A DNA stretch of 64,000 bases from Halorussus lipolyticus (GTDB taxonomy: Archaea; Halobacteriota; Halobacteria; Halobacteriales; Haladaptataceae), in assembly GCF_029338375.1 (NCBI RefSeq), contig NZ_CP119804.1:806001-870000 (forward strand), written 5' to 3'. The notes beneath the pieces are model-generated. The model made no database searches. It was not told where the DNA came from and saw only the letters and a program-made list of their open reading frames with translations. The stretch's first letter is position 1. Each line of letters opens with the position of its first letter. The translations under genes and the position numbers were made by a program. This document shows positions 47,861-56,555 of the stretch, piece by piece.

Positions 47861-48844
47861 ATGTCAACAACTGACGAGGGGGTTCGTGACTCCAAACGGT
47901 CCGGGGCATACGTCTCGGCAGTACGCTGGATGGAGAACTTGAGCGATACCCAGTTCGCGTACCTGCTGTTGACGCCGGTACTGCTCCTGCTCGGTCTCAT
48001 CGCGTTCTGGCCCCTACTGAGTACCTTCCGGATGTCGCTGTTCGCAGACAACCTCGTCGGGAGCGCCGCGCTCGGCGAGTTCGTCGGCTTGGAGAACTAC
48101 GTCGCGTTGTTGACCGGTGAGCGCGACGCTCTGCTCGTCAGGCCGTTCTTCGACCCGGCGACGCCCTTCCGGAGCGCGCTCACCGTGACGCTCATCTTCA
48201 CGTTCTTCAGCGTCTTCTTCGAGACGCTGGTCGGGTTCGCGCAAGCGCTGGTGCTGGACCAAGAGTTCCGGGGTCGGCGGTGGGTCCGGGTCGCCGTCAT
48301 CATCCCGTGGGCCGTGCCCATCGTGATTCAGGGGATGATATTCTTCCTGCTGTTCCAGCCCAACATCGGGTTCCTCGTGGACCCGCTTCAGAACTGGGGC
48401 ATCTTCACCGCCACGCCGCTGTCGAACCCGGTGGACTCGATGATAATCCTCATCGTGGCCGACGTGTGGAAGACTTCGGCGTTCATGGCGCTCATCATCC
48501 TCGCGGGACTCCAGAGTGTGGACCGGAGCCTCTACGACGTGGGCCGGGTCGCCGGCGCGTCGAAGTACCAGCAGTTCAAGATGATAACCCTACCGCTGGT
48601 CCTGCCGTCGGTGCTGGTGGCGATGCTGTTCCGGACCATCGGTGCGATGCGAATCTACGGTCTCATCGAGACGGTCGTGGGGTGTAACACGGTGCCGTCG
48701 CTGTCGTGTCTCGTCGTCACGACCTTCCGCGGGTCGCGGATGTACGGCACGTCGGCGGCAGTCGCGTTCATCACGGCGGGCCTCATCGGCCTCGTCGTCA
48801 CGGTGTACATCGTCAAATACGCGGACACGGAGACGGGGACATAA
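47861..48844 (+). CDS. Sugar ABC transporter permease (MalF type)
   Basis: A 327-residue integral membrane permease with about six helices. The EAA loop that contacts the ATPase is present (DVGRVAGASKYQQFKMITLP). The N-terminal part has the long cytoplasmic start of MalF-like permeases. It is the second gene of the operon, 33 nt after the binding-protein gene, and its stop is 1 nt before the second permease start. Confidence 0.9.
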   Translation: MSTTDEGVRDSKRSGAYVSAVRWMENLSDTQFAYLLLTPVLLLLGLIAFWPLLSTFRMSLFADNLVGSAALGEFVGLENYVALLTGERDALLVRPFFDPATPFRSALTVTLIFTFFSVFFETLVGFAQALVLDQEFRGRRWVRVAVIIPWAVPIVIQGMIFFLLFQPNIGFLVDPLQNWGIFTATPLSNPVDSMIILIVADVWKTSAFMALIILAGLQSVDRSLYDVGRVAGASKYQQFKMITLPLVLPSVLVAMLFRTIGAMRIYGLIETVVGCNTVPSLSCLVVTTFRGSRMYGTSAAVAFITAGLIGLVVTVYIVKYADTETGT

Positions 48845-48845
48845 C

Positions 48846-49769
48846 ATGGCTACGGAAACTGATTCGAATCAAGGTGTGTTCTCGCGGTGGGTCGATTCGG
48901 CGATACAGAACCCCGAGAAGGTGTACAGGGCGATGTTCTACGTCGCCATGCTCTTTTTCCTGTTCACCACGCTGTTCCCGTTCTACTGGCTACTGGTGCT
49001 GGCGCTCACGCCGAACGAGGCCATCACTAGCTTCGGGTTCCCGCCGGTGCCCAACGGGTTCAACCCCGAGGCGTTCGTGAACGTGTTCACCACGGTCCCG
49101 TTCCACATCTACATGTTCAACAGCTTCGTCCTCGGCATCGCCACGACCGCAATCGTGCTGGTACTGGCGAGTCTCGCGGGGTACGTGTTCGGCAGGCTCG
49201 ACTTCCCCGGTAAGGGACCGCTGATGTTGCTGATACTGGCGGTGTCGTACTTCCCGCCGGCGGCGTTCATCATCCCGCTGTTCCGGCTATTCACCGGGAA
49301 CGTCTCGCTGTTGGGCGTGTCGAGTCCGAACCTGTTCAACACGCCGTTCTCGATGATGCTCCCGTTCAGCGCGCTGTTCATGCCGCTGTCCATCTTCATC
49401 CTCTCGACGTTCTACGGCCAGATTCCGGACGGTCTGGAGGACGCCGCGCGAATCGAGGGGACCACGAGGTTGGGCGCGCTGTTCCGTGTCATCATGCCGC
49501 TGTCGGCACCGGGCGTGGCGACGGCGGGGGTGCTGACGTTCATCTCGGTGTACAACGAGTTCTTCTTCTCGTTCCTGATGACTTCGGGCGAGGCGAACAA
49601 CTGGGCACCCATCGTCTGGGGCATCCTGAGCTATCAGGGCCAATACACCCAACTCTACAACCTCATGGCGGCCGCGAGCATCGTCGGGGTCCTGCCCGTC
49701 GCCATCCTCGTGGTCGTGGCACAGGAGAAAATCGTCAGCGGACTCACCGCAGGTGCGCTCAAGGAGTGA
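48846..49769 (+). CDS. Sugar ABC transporter permease (MalG type)
   Basis: A 307-residue permease, six helices, with EAA loop DAARIEGTTRLGALFRVIMP and the family end SGLTAGALKE. The MalG-like TLFPFYWLLVLALTP start fits. It is separated by 1 nt from the first permease and 6 nt from the ATPase, so the three are tightly coupled. Confidence 0.92.
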   Translation: MATETDSNQGVFSRWVDSAIQNPEKVYRAMFYVAMLFFLFTTLFPFYWLLVLALTPNEAITSFGFPPVPNGFNPEAFVNVFTTVPFHIYMFNSFVLGIATTAIVLVLASLAGYVFGRLDFPGKGPLMLLILAVSYFPPAAFIIPLFRLFTGNVSLLGVSSPNLFNTPFSMMLPFSALFMPLSIFILSTFYGQIPDGLEDAARIEGTTRLGALFRVIMPLSAPGVATAGVLTFISVYNEFFFSFLMTSGEANNWAPIVWGILSYQGQYTQLYNLMAAASIVGVLPVAILVVVAQEKIVSGLTAGALKE

Positions 49770-49775
49770 TTCACA

Positions 49776-50972
49776 ATGGGTAAAGTCATCTTGGACGGCG
49801 TCACGAAACGCTACGCGGACGTAACGGCAGTAGACAACATGAACCTCGAAATCGAGGACGGCGAGTTCGTCACGCTCGTCGGTCCCTCGGGGTGCGGGAA
49901 GTCCACGACGCTGGAGACCATCGCGGGACTCACAATCCCCACCGAGGGGACGATTACGATTGCGGAACGCGAGGTCACCAACCTCCCGCCGAAAGACCGC
50001 GGGATTGCGATGGTGTTCCAGAACATCGCGCTGTTCCCGCACATGGACGTCTACGACAACATCAGCTTCGGGTTGCGGCTTCGGGACTACCCGAAGGACG
50101 AAATCGACCGGCGGGTAGACCGGGCCTCCGACATCGTGCAGTTGGAGGGCATGTTAGAACGGATGCCCGACGAGATGTCCGGTGGGCAACGTCAGCGCGT
50201 GGCGATTGCCAGAGCAATCGTCCGGGAACCCGAGGTGTTCCTGATGGACGAACCGCTGGCGAATCTGGACGCCAAACTCCGGGTCCACATGCGGACCGAA
50301 CTCCAGCGACTCCACAAGGAGTTGGACACCACCATCATCTACGTCACCCACGACCAAGCAGAAGCGATGACGATGAGCGACCGCATCGCGGTCATCGACG
50401 GCGGGGAACTCCAGCAAATCGCGCCGCCGCTGGTGTGTTACAACGAACCCGCCAACCTGTTCGTCGCGGGGTTCATCGGGTCGCCGTCGATGAACTTCGT
50501 GGAGGGCGAGGTCACTTCGACCGGCCTCTCGACACCTAACTTCGACGTGGAGTTTGACCCCGGCCAGCTCTCGGGAGTCGCGGAGGGCGACCACCTCACG
50601 CTGGGCGTCCGACCCGAGGACGTGTATCTCCGACAGGGGAGCGAGAGCGTCACCAATCCCACCCAGCCGATTCGGGCGCGGACCGACGTGCTGGAACCGA
50701 TGGGCGACGAGATATTCGTCTACCTGCTGACCGGCGAGGCGGCCGAACCCAGCATGGAGGTTGACCCCGAGACATCCGAGAACCAACTGCTGATGAGCGT
50801 GAGTCCCGACTCGGACATCGAGAGCGACGAGGACGTGGAGGTGGTCCTCGACCGCGAGCGAGTCCACCTGTTCGACACCGAGACGGGTGACGCCATCAGT
50901 CACACGCTGGAGTTCCCGGCGACCGAGGCCGGTCCAGCGGAAACCGAGACCGAGGCGGAGGGCGACGACTGA
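49776..50972 (+). CDS. Sugar ABC transporter ATP-binding protein (MalK/UgpC type)
   Basis: A 398-residue ATPase that powers the importer. Walker A is GPSGCGKSTT (residues 36-45), the Q-loop region VFQNIALFPHMDVYDNI is present, the signature MSGGQRQRVAIARAI follows, Walker B is VFLMDEPLANLD and the switch His is in VTHDQAEAM. A C-terminal TOBE/regulatory domain (about 240-385) is typical of MalK/UgpC-type subunits shared with sugars. Its stop overlaps the next small gene by one base. Confidence 0.95.
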   Translation: MGKVILDGVTKRYADVTAVDNMNLEIEDGEFVTLVGPSGCGKSTTLETIAGLTIPTEGTITIAEREVTNLPPKDRGIAMVFQNIALFPHMDVYDNISFGLRLRDYPKDEIDRRVDRASDIVQLEGMLERMPDEMSGGQRQRVAIARAIVREPEVFLMDEPLANLDAKLRVHMRTELQRLHKELDTTIIYVTHDQAEAMTMSDRIAVIDGGELQQIAPPLVCYNEPANLFVAGFIGSPSMNFVEGEVTSTGLSTPNFDVEFDPGQLSGVAEGDHLTLGVRPEDVYLRQGSESVTNPTQPIRARTDVLEPMGDEIFVYLLTGEAAEPSMEVDPETSENQLLMSVSPDSDIESDEDVEVVLDRERVHLFDTETGDAISHTLEFPATEAGPAETETEAEGDD

Positions 50973-51175
50973 TGGTGACGACCGTCGGATGGCTCTATCT
51001 GGTCGGCGGGACGGTGCTGTTTTTCTTCTGGGCCTACGGCATCGTCTCGTTCGCGCTCGACTGCAAGCACAAGTTCCTCCCCCTGCTTCGCCAGTGGGTG
51101 GCCGCCCGACGCGAACGAAAGCGGGAGGCCGAACGCGACGGCGAACGGGAGGACAAAGAGCGCCAACTCTACTGA
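50972..51175 (+). CDS. Small membrane protein at the end of the sugar operon
   Basis: A 67-residue protein: one strong hydrophobic helix (about 6-30, WLYLVGGTVLFFFWAYGIVS) and then a highly charged tail (AARRERKREAERDGEREDKE). The ATG overlaps the ATPase stop (TGATG), so it is co-translated. I do not know the family. Position and coupling suggest an accessory subunit or regulator of the transporter; no structural role is proven. Confidence 0.72.
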   Translation: MVTTVGWLYLVGGTVLFFFWAYGIVSFALDCKHKFLPLLRQWVAARRERKREAERDGEREDKERQLY

Positions 51176-51308
51176 TGGATGTCCGCGTTCCGTTCGAAGT
51201 GTCCGGAACTGAATCCTCGGGAAAGTTTACGTTCTGGCGTTCTGATAGACGCTCGAAGGGAAAAACCTAACACCGCCTCAGGGTTGCCTACCACTAGTAA
51301 CACTATTC

Positions 51309-52382
51309 ATGTCCAGACAAAATGAGCCAGTTCGGGTCGGGTTCGTCGGGTTGGGGAACATCGGCCACTACCACGCCGACCGACTCGGAGACGTAGACGG
51401 CGTGGACATCGTCGGCGGGGTGGACATCAACCCCGACGCCCGCGCCCGATTCGCCGAGAAGTACGGGGTGGAGTCGTTCGAGAGCTACGAGGACCTCTAC
51501 GACGCGGCGGTGGACGCGGTTATCGTCACGACGCCCAACAAGTTCCACGAGGAGTACGCGGTCGCGGCCCTCCGGAGCGGACTGGACGTGCTCCTCGAAA
51601 AGCCGCTTGCCCACTCCTTAGAGAGTGCAGAGCGTATCGCGGAGGCCTCGCGCAACGCCGAGGGCTTCTGCATGGTCGGGTTCCACAACCGCTTCCGGAA
51701 TCCCGTCGAGGTCGTCAAGTCCTATCAGGAGGAGGGCCGATTCGGCAACACCCGCCACGTCGAGGCCAACTTCATCCGGCGGCGGGGCGTGCCCGGACGG
51801 GGGTCGTGGTTCACGAATCAGGAGATAGCAGGCGGCGGTGCGCTCATCGACATCGGCGTCCACGCCATCGACTTAGCGCTCCACTTCCACGACTTCCCGA
51901 AAGTGCAGGAAGTCTCGGGCACCATCCGGTCGCAGTTCGGGTCCCGTGACGACTACGCCTACCTCGAAATGTGGGGCGAGGACGCCCAGTCGGGCGAGTT
52001 CTCGGTGGACGACTCGGTGAGCGCGTTCGTCCGGTGCGAGAACGGCAAGACGTTCACGCTCGAAGTCGCGTGGGCCGCCAACCGCTCGCCCAACGAGGAG
52101 TTCGTCATCCGCGGCACCGAAGCGGGCGCGAACTTCGACAAGTCCGACGACTCGCTGACCATCTACGAGACGGGCCGGCAGGGCACCGACCACTTCTCGG
52201 ACTCCGAAATCCAGACCCGCCACGAGGACCCCCACAAGGCCGAACAGCGCGTCTTCTTCGAGGCGGTTCGGGACGGCGTGACCCCGACCGTGAACACGGT
52301 GGACCAAGCCCTCGAAGTCCAGCGTGTCATCGACGGCATCTACCGGTCTCACGAGGAACAGCGCGCGATTCAGCTCGGGTAA
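51309..52382 (+). CDS. Gfo/Idh/MocA-family sugar dehydrogenase
   Basis: A 357-residue NAD(P)-dependent oxidoreductase. The Rossmann motif is VGLGNIGHYHADRLG, the catalytic Lys lies in EKPLAHSLESAE, and the substrate domain contains GGGALIDIGVHAIDLALHF. Relatives act on glucose, inositol, sugar acids and similar. It lies 134 nt after the sugar transporter operon, in the same orientation, and probably catabolises the imported sugar. Confidence 0.9.
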   Translation: MSRQNEPVRVGFVGLGNIGHYHADRLGDVDGVDIVGGVDINPDARARFAEKYGVESFESYEDLYDAAVDAVIVTTPNKFHEEYAVAALRSGLDVLLEKPLAHSLESAERIAEASRNAEGFCMVGFHNRFRNPVEVVKSYQEEGRFGNTRHVEANFIRRRGVPGRGSWFTNQEIAGGGALIDIGVHAIDLALHFHDFPKVQEVSGTIRSQFGSRDDYAYLEMWGEDAQSGEFSVDDSVSAFVRCENGKTFTLEVAWAANRSPNEEFVIRGTEAGANFDKSDDSLTIYETGRQGTDHFSDSEIQTRHEDPHKAEQRVFFEAVRDGVTPTVNTVDQALEVQRVIDGIYRSHEEQRAIQLG

Positions 52383-52508
52383 CTCAGTTTTGCTTTCGGG
52401 TGGCCATAGCAAACCGTAGAGAATAGTTTCGAGTCCGTTTTTGCTTTCTTTACCAATGTAACGTTTTCTTAGTAACGCCCGGAAAAAAAATGACGAAACG
52501 AGGACCGC

Positions 52509-52781
52509 TCAGGTCGAAGGCGTCGTATCGAGATGCCAACCGGGGTCGGTGCCGGTTCGGTCGAGGAGGTCCGACCGACACGCCGGGCAGTAGTCGGGGG
52601 TGCCCGCCACTCCTCGGGGGACGTAGACCCCGCCGCCGCACTCCACGCAGGCGTCCGCGACGATTGTCGCGCAGTCGGCGCAGACGTTGAAGTCGTCTAC
52701 CGTCAGCTCCCGCAGGGGTTCGAGTTGTTTGTCCAAGATGTACTCGTCGATGACCGCCTGACAGTTTTGGCACGGTTGCAT
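52509..52781 (-). CDS. Small zinc-finger protein (DUF7571-like)
   Basis: A 90-residue protein with four CxxC knuckles, PCQNCQA, VCADCAT, ACVECGG and YCPACRS, enough for two zinc sites. It starts MQPCQNCQAVID; the extra 11 upstream residues do not carry the motif. The middle helix (IDEYILDKQLEPLREL) is acidic. Many haloarchaea have such proteins next to unrelated genes; the DUF7571 name is from memory and the role is unknown. Confidence 0.75.
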   Translation of the reverse strand: MQPCQNCQAVIDEYILDKQLEPLRELTVDDFNVCADCATIVADACVECGGGVYVPRGVAGTPDYCPACRSDLLDRTGTDPGWHLDTTPST

Positions 52782-53106
52782 AGCGATACTGTTAGTCGCA
52801 TGTGAACACGACACAAATACCTATCGGTTCCGGGGAGTTTCGTGTTGGTTTAATCTCCCCCTGAACCGCTGAAGTTTGTCGCACTACTTTGTGACCTCGG
52901 TCGAATTCGGTCTAGTCACCGGAGCAACCGACTGTAGCCTCGAAATCTCTCGGACCGGCCGCTGGCCCGCGAACCGCGTTCGCCCGTTCGGTCCGCCGAG
53001 GACGATGGTCGATTCGCGGGGCGAAATCTGCTGAGGAGCGCACCGAGGCGAAAGCCGCCCTTCCCGAAGCCCCGACTTTACGTCTCTCAAGCCCCTCCGT
53101 CGAGTC
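52782..53106. other. Intergenic region with dispersed repeat copy
   Basis: About 325 nt between divergent genes. The third copy of the ~30-nt GC repeat lies at 52963-53001. No TATA box close to 53107 is clear. No open reading frame is credible. Confidence 0.5.
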
Positions 53107-55299
53107 ATGAGCGACTCCGGAGACCCGACTTCGCGGAATCGGCTGGACGAGGAGCAAAGCCCCTACCTCCGCCAGCACGCCGACAACCCGGTCAACTGGC
53201 AACCGTGGGACGACGCCGCGCTGGACGCCGCCGAGGAGCGCGAGGTGCCCATCTTCCTCTCGGTCGGCTACTCGGCCTGCCACTGGTGTCACGTCATGGA
53301 GGAGGAGAGCTTCGAGGACGAGGGAATCGCCGAGGTACTGAACCAGAACTTCGTCCCGGTCAAGGTGGACCGCGAGGAGCGCCCCGACGTGGACAGCATC
53401 TATCAGACCATCTGTCAGGCCGTCTCGGGCCGGGGCGGGTGGCCCCTGTCGGTCTGGCTCACCCCCGACGGCAGGCCCTTCTACGTCGGCACCTACTTCC
53501 CGAAAGAGGCCAAGCGCGGCCAACCCGGCTTCCGGGACTTGCTCGAAAGCATCGCCGACTCGTGGGCCGACGACGACGACCGCCGGGAGATGAAGCGCCG
53601 GGCCGACCAGTGGACCGACGCCATCGAGTGCGAGTTAGAGTCGGTCCCAGACCCCGGCGATGCTCCGGGCGAGGACCTCCTCTCGTCGGCCGCGGACGCC
53701 GCAGTCCGGAGCGCGGACCGGGAACACGGCGGGTTCGGAACCGGCCAGAAGTTCCCCCAGTCCGGGCGCATCCATCTCCTCTTGCGGGCCGCCCACCGCG
53801 CCGAGCGTGCCGGAGACGACGAGAAGACCGACGAGTACCGCGAAATCGCCGACGAAGCCCTCTCGGCGATGGCCGAGGGCGGCATCTTCGACCACGCTGG
53901 CGGCGGGTTCCACCGCTACACCGTGGACCGCGAGTGGGTCGTGCCCCACTTCGAGAAGATGCTCTACGACAACGCCGAAATCTCCCGCGCCATGCTCGCG
54001 GGCTATCAGGTCACGGGCGACGACCGCTACGCTACCGCGGCCCGCCGGACCTTCGAGTTCGTGGAGCGCGAGATGACCCATCCTGAGGGGGTCTCCGAGT
54101 CACACTCGGAGGCTCGCGGGACTCCGTCCCGCGGTGGGTTCTACAGCACCCTCGACGCACAGAGCGAGGGCGAGGAGGGCAAATTCTACGTCTGGACGCC
54201 CGACCAGATTCGGGACGCGATAGCCGACGAAACCGCCGCAGAAATCTTCTGTAATCGGTTCGGCGTCACCGAGTCGGGCAACTTCGAGGGCAAAAACGTC
54301 CTGACCGTCAGCGAGTCGATTCCGGACCTCGCCGACGAGTACGACCTAACCGAGACCGAAATCGAGGAGACCGTCGAGGACGCCCGCGAGCAGGTTTTCG
54401 AGGCCCGCGCCGAGCGCGCTCGACCCCGGCGCGACGAGAAGGTGCTGGCCGGGTGGAACGGTCTCATGATTTCGGCGCTCGCGGAGGGCGCGCTGGTGCT
54501 TCCCGACGAGGGCGACCGCTACGCCGGCCTCGCCGAGGACGCCCTCGATTTCGTCCGCGAGACGCTCTGGGAACCCGACGAAGGGGAATCCGGGACCCTC
54601 TACCGGCGGTTCAAGGACGAGGACGTAGCGATACGGGGCTACCTCGAAGACTACGCTTTCCTCGCCCGCGGCGCGCTGAACTGCTACGAGGCCACCGGAA
54701 ACGCCGACCATCTCGGGTTCGCGCTGGACCTCGCCGACGCAATCGTCGCCGAGTTCTGGGACGCCGACGACGGTACCATCTACTTCACGCCCGAGAGCGG
54801 CGAGGAGTTGGTCGCCCGCCCGCAGGAACCACACGACCAATCGACGCCCTCCAGTCTCGGCGTCGCCACCGAAACCCTGCTGGCGCTGGACCACTTCGAG
54901 ACCGGAGACGAGTATCAGCAAATCGCCGAGCAGGTCCTCGAACGCCGCGGCCAGCAGATTCGGTCGAACCCGCTTCAGCACGCCTCGCTCGCGCTCGCTG
55001 GCGACCGCTACGCCCGCGGGTCGCTGGAGATAACCGCCGTCGCCGACGACCTGCCCGAGTCGTGGCACGAGGAAATCGCCGGGCGCTACCTCCCCACTCG
55101 ACTGCTCTCGCGCCGACCGCCCGGCGAAGACCAACTACAGAATTGGTTAGAACAACTCGATATTGCCGAAACGCCCCCGATTTGGGCTGACCGGACCCAA
55201 CGCGACGGCGAACCCACCGCCTACGTCTGCCGAAACTTCGCCTGCTCACCCCCGAACACGGACCTCGCCGAGGCCCTCGACTGGGCCGAAGGCGAGTAG
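53107..55299 (+). CDS. Thioredoxin-fold/glycoside-like DUF255 protein (YyaL, SPATA20 family)
   Basis: A 730-residue two-part protein. The N-terminal thioredoxin-like domain (about 5-170) carries SACHWCHVME with Cys58 and Cys61. The rest (about 200-700) is an alpha-toroid like glycan hydrolases (GGGFHRYTVDREWVVPHFEKM near residue 265-285, WNGLMISALAEGAL). The reaction is not known for the family; dithiol redox or isomerase action is suggested by its CxxC. Length fits the family. The start MSDSGDPTSRNRLDEEQSPY leads straight into the conserved block SPYLRQHADNPVNW. Confidence 0.9.
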   Translation: MSDSGDPTSRNRLDEEQSPYLRQHADNPVNWQPWDDAALDAAEEREVPIFLSVGYSACHWCHVMEEESFEDEGIAEVLNQNFVPVKVDREERPDVDSIYQTICQAVSGRGGWPLSVWLTPDGRPFYVGTYFPKEAKRGQPGFRDLLESIADSWADDDDRREMKRRADQWTDAIECELESVPDPGDAPGEDLLSSAADAAVRSADREHGGFGTGQKFPQSGRIHLLLRAAHRAERAGDDEKTDEYREIADEALSAMAEGGIFDHAGGGFHRYTVDREWVVPHFEKMLYDNAEISRAMLAGYQVTGDDRYATAARRTFEFVEREMTHPEGVSESHSEARGTPSRGGFYSTLDAQSEGEEGKFYVWTPDQIRDAIADETAAEIFCNRFGVTESGNFEGKNVLTVSESIPDLADEYDLTETEIEETVEDAREQVFEARAERARPRRDEKVLAGWNGLMISALAEGALVLPDEGDRYAGLAEDALDFVRETLWEPDEGESGTLYRRFKDEDVAIRGYLEDYAFLARGALNCYEATGNADHLGFALDLADAIVAEFWDADDGTIYFTPESGEELVARPQEPHDQSTPSSLGVATETLLALDHFETGDEYQQIAEQVLERRGQQIRSNPLQHASLALAGDRYARGSLEITAVADDLPESWHEEIAGRYLPTRLLSRRPPGEDQLQNWLEQLDIAETPPIWADRTQRDGEPTAYVCRNFACSPPNTDLAEALDWAEGE

Positions 55300-55324
55300 T
55301 CTCCTCGCTCGGCGGGTCCGCGGG

Positions 55325-55468
55325 TCACTCGCGGGGCACGGCGATGTTCCGCATCTCGCCGCCGCACTCCGGGCACGTCCCCGGATAGCTGTCGGCCTGC
55401 TCGCGGTGGCGACAGCCGTTACACTCGTAGGTTCCCCCACCGGCCTCGTAGGAATCTTCCCGAACCAT
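55325..55468 (-). CDS. Small rubrerythrin-like zinc-ribbon protein
   Basis: A 47-residue protein: TYECNGCRHRE and GTCPECGGEMRNI form a zinc or iron knuckle like the rubredoxin end of rubrerythrin. The end IAVPRE is shared by many haloarchaeal short proteins of this type. On the minus strand TTAATA lies about 27 nt before the ATG at 55468, which favours it over an ATG two codons upstream. No di-iron domain is present. Confidence 0.78.
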   Translation of the reverse strand: MVREDSYEAGGGTYECNGCRHREQADSYPGTCPECGGEMRNIAVPRE

Positions 55469-55703
55469 GAGCATAGTTACCGATAGACACAGTATTAACC
55501 CTTCTCCTAATTCGATACTGTTCTCTACTAGGTGTTTTACCCTGTCTAGGGATTCGGTCGGGAGTTCGCCTGTGGGCATCCCACCGGTCGGCACTCTTTC
55601 CCGCACCTCGCCGACTCGGCGACGAGACGACGAAAGTTCCGATTCCGTGCAAACCGGTTCGACTCTGCCTGCTTGCAGATTTCCGCTGTCCGGCGTGCGA
55701 AAG

Positions 55704-55710
55704 TTTATTA
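55704..55710 (+). promoter_or_regulatory. TATA box of CHAT module 2
   Basis: TTTATTA lies 27 nt before the ATG at 55737, the same kind and spacing as the module 1 promoter, which supports that both modules are transcribed from their own leaderless promoters. Confidence 0.6.
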
Positions 55711-55736
55711 ACTCTACATCTTCAACGATTCGGCGA

Positions 55737-56510
55737 ATGAGCGCAGGGAGTTCCGGCAATCGGGGTGGCGACTCGGGGAGCGACGCCGTGTCGGACGGCG
55801 GCGAGCGATTTCTCGACGTGCTCCGGGAGTTACAGTCCGAAGGCTGTAATCTCCTCGTCGTGGGGGACGCGCCCCGGCGACTGTTCACCGCGGCCAGCGG
55901 GAGTCTACTGGGGGGCACCGACGAGCGCAGGTACCGCCTGCTGGCGGTCACCGACGCCAGTCCCCAGAGCGTGGTCGAGCGACTCCCCGACCCAGACGAG
56001 ACGCCGGGCGAGTTCGCCGAGACGACTGAAATCGTCAACCACGCCTCGCCGCCGCGGTCTGTGGTGAGCGCCGACCGGTCCTCGGACCCCCAATCCGAAC
56101 TGCCGCCGCTGGGCGACGTCTCCGAGCGCCGGGTCGTTGACCCCCAACTCGCGGGTTTGCAGGCCGAACTCGCCGAGTCGATGGCGGCGTTCAACCGCCA
56201 CGCCGGCGGCCTCCGCCCGGCCCAACTGCGCGTGGGCGTCGATTCGCTCGGCGCACTCTTCGAACACTACGACGAAGATGTCGTGCGCCGGTGCCTCCAA
56301 GTCGTCACCGGGTACGTCCGGGACTACCGGGCGATGGGCCACTACGTGCTGGCCGAACCCCTCGAAAGCGACCGGGTTCAGCGTCTCGCCGACACCTTCG
56401 ACGCCGTGGTCGAGATTCGCGCGGTGGACTCGGCCGAACGCGGCCACGACGCCGAGGAGCGCTGGCACGTCTCCGACCGCGACCTGACCACCGAGTGGTT
56501 CCCCATATGA
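55737..56510 (+). CDS. KaiC/RecA-like degenerate protein of CHAT module 2 (DUF7504-like)
   Basis: A 257-residue paralogue of the protein at 14814. It has a Ser/Gly N-terminal tail, then EGCNLLVVGDAPRRLFTAA (same strand-loop position, also without GKT/S), then the conserved C-terminal part: AQLRVGVDSLGALFEHYD, MGHYVLAEPLESDRV and ERWHVSDRDLTTEW. The N-terminal start (MSAGSSGNRGGDSGSD) is fixed by the TATA box. The CHAT gene follows 45 nt downstream. Sequence divergence from copy 1 is high outside the motifs, which points to an old duplication or separate acquisition. Confidence 0.75.
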   Translation: MSAGSSGNRGGDSGSDAVSDGGERFLDVLRELQSEGCNLLVVGDAPRRLFTAASGSLLGGTDERRYRLLAVTDASPQSVVERLPDPDETPGEFAETTEIVNHASPPRSVVSADRSSDPQSELPPLGDVSERRVVDPQLAGLQAELAESMAAFNRHAGGLRPAQLRVGVDSLGALFEHYDEDVVRRCLQVVTGYVRDYRAMGHYVLAEPLESDRVQRLADTFDAVVEIRAVDSAERGHDAEERWHVSDRDLTTEWFPI

Positions 56511-56555
56511 CCGCGGGCGTCGCCCTCCAGCGAACCCGGTTCGAGGTCTGTCACC

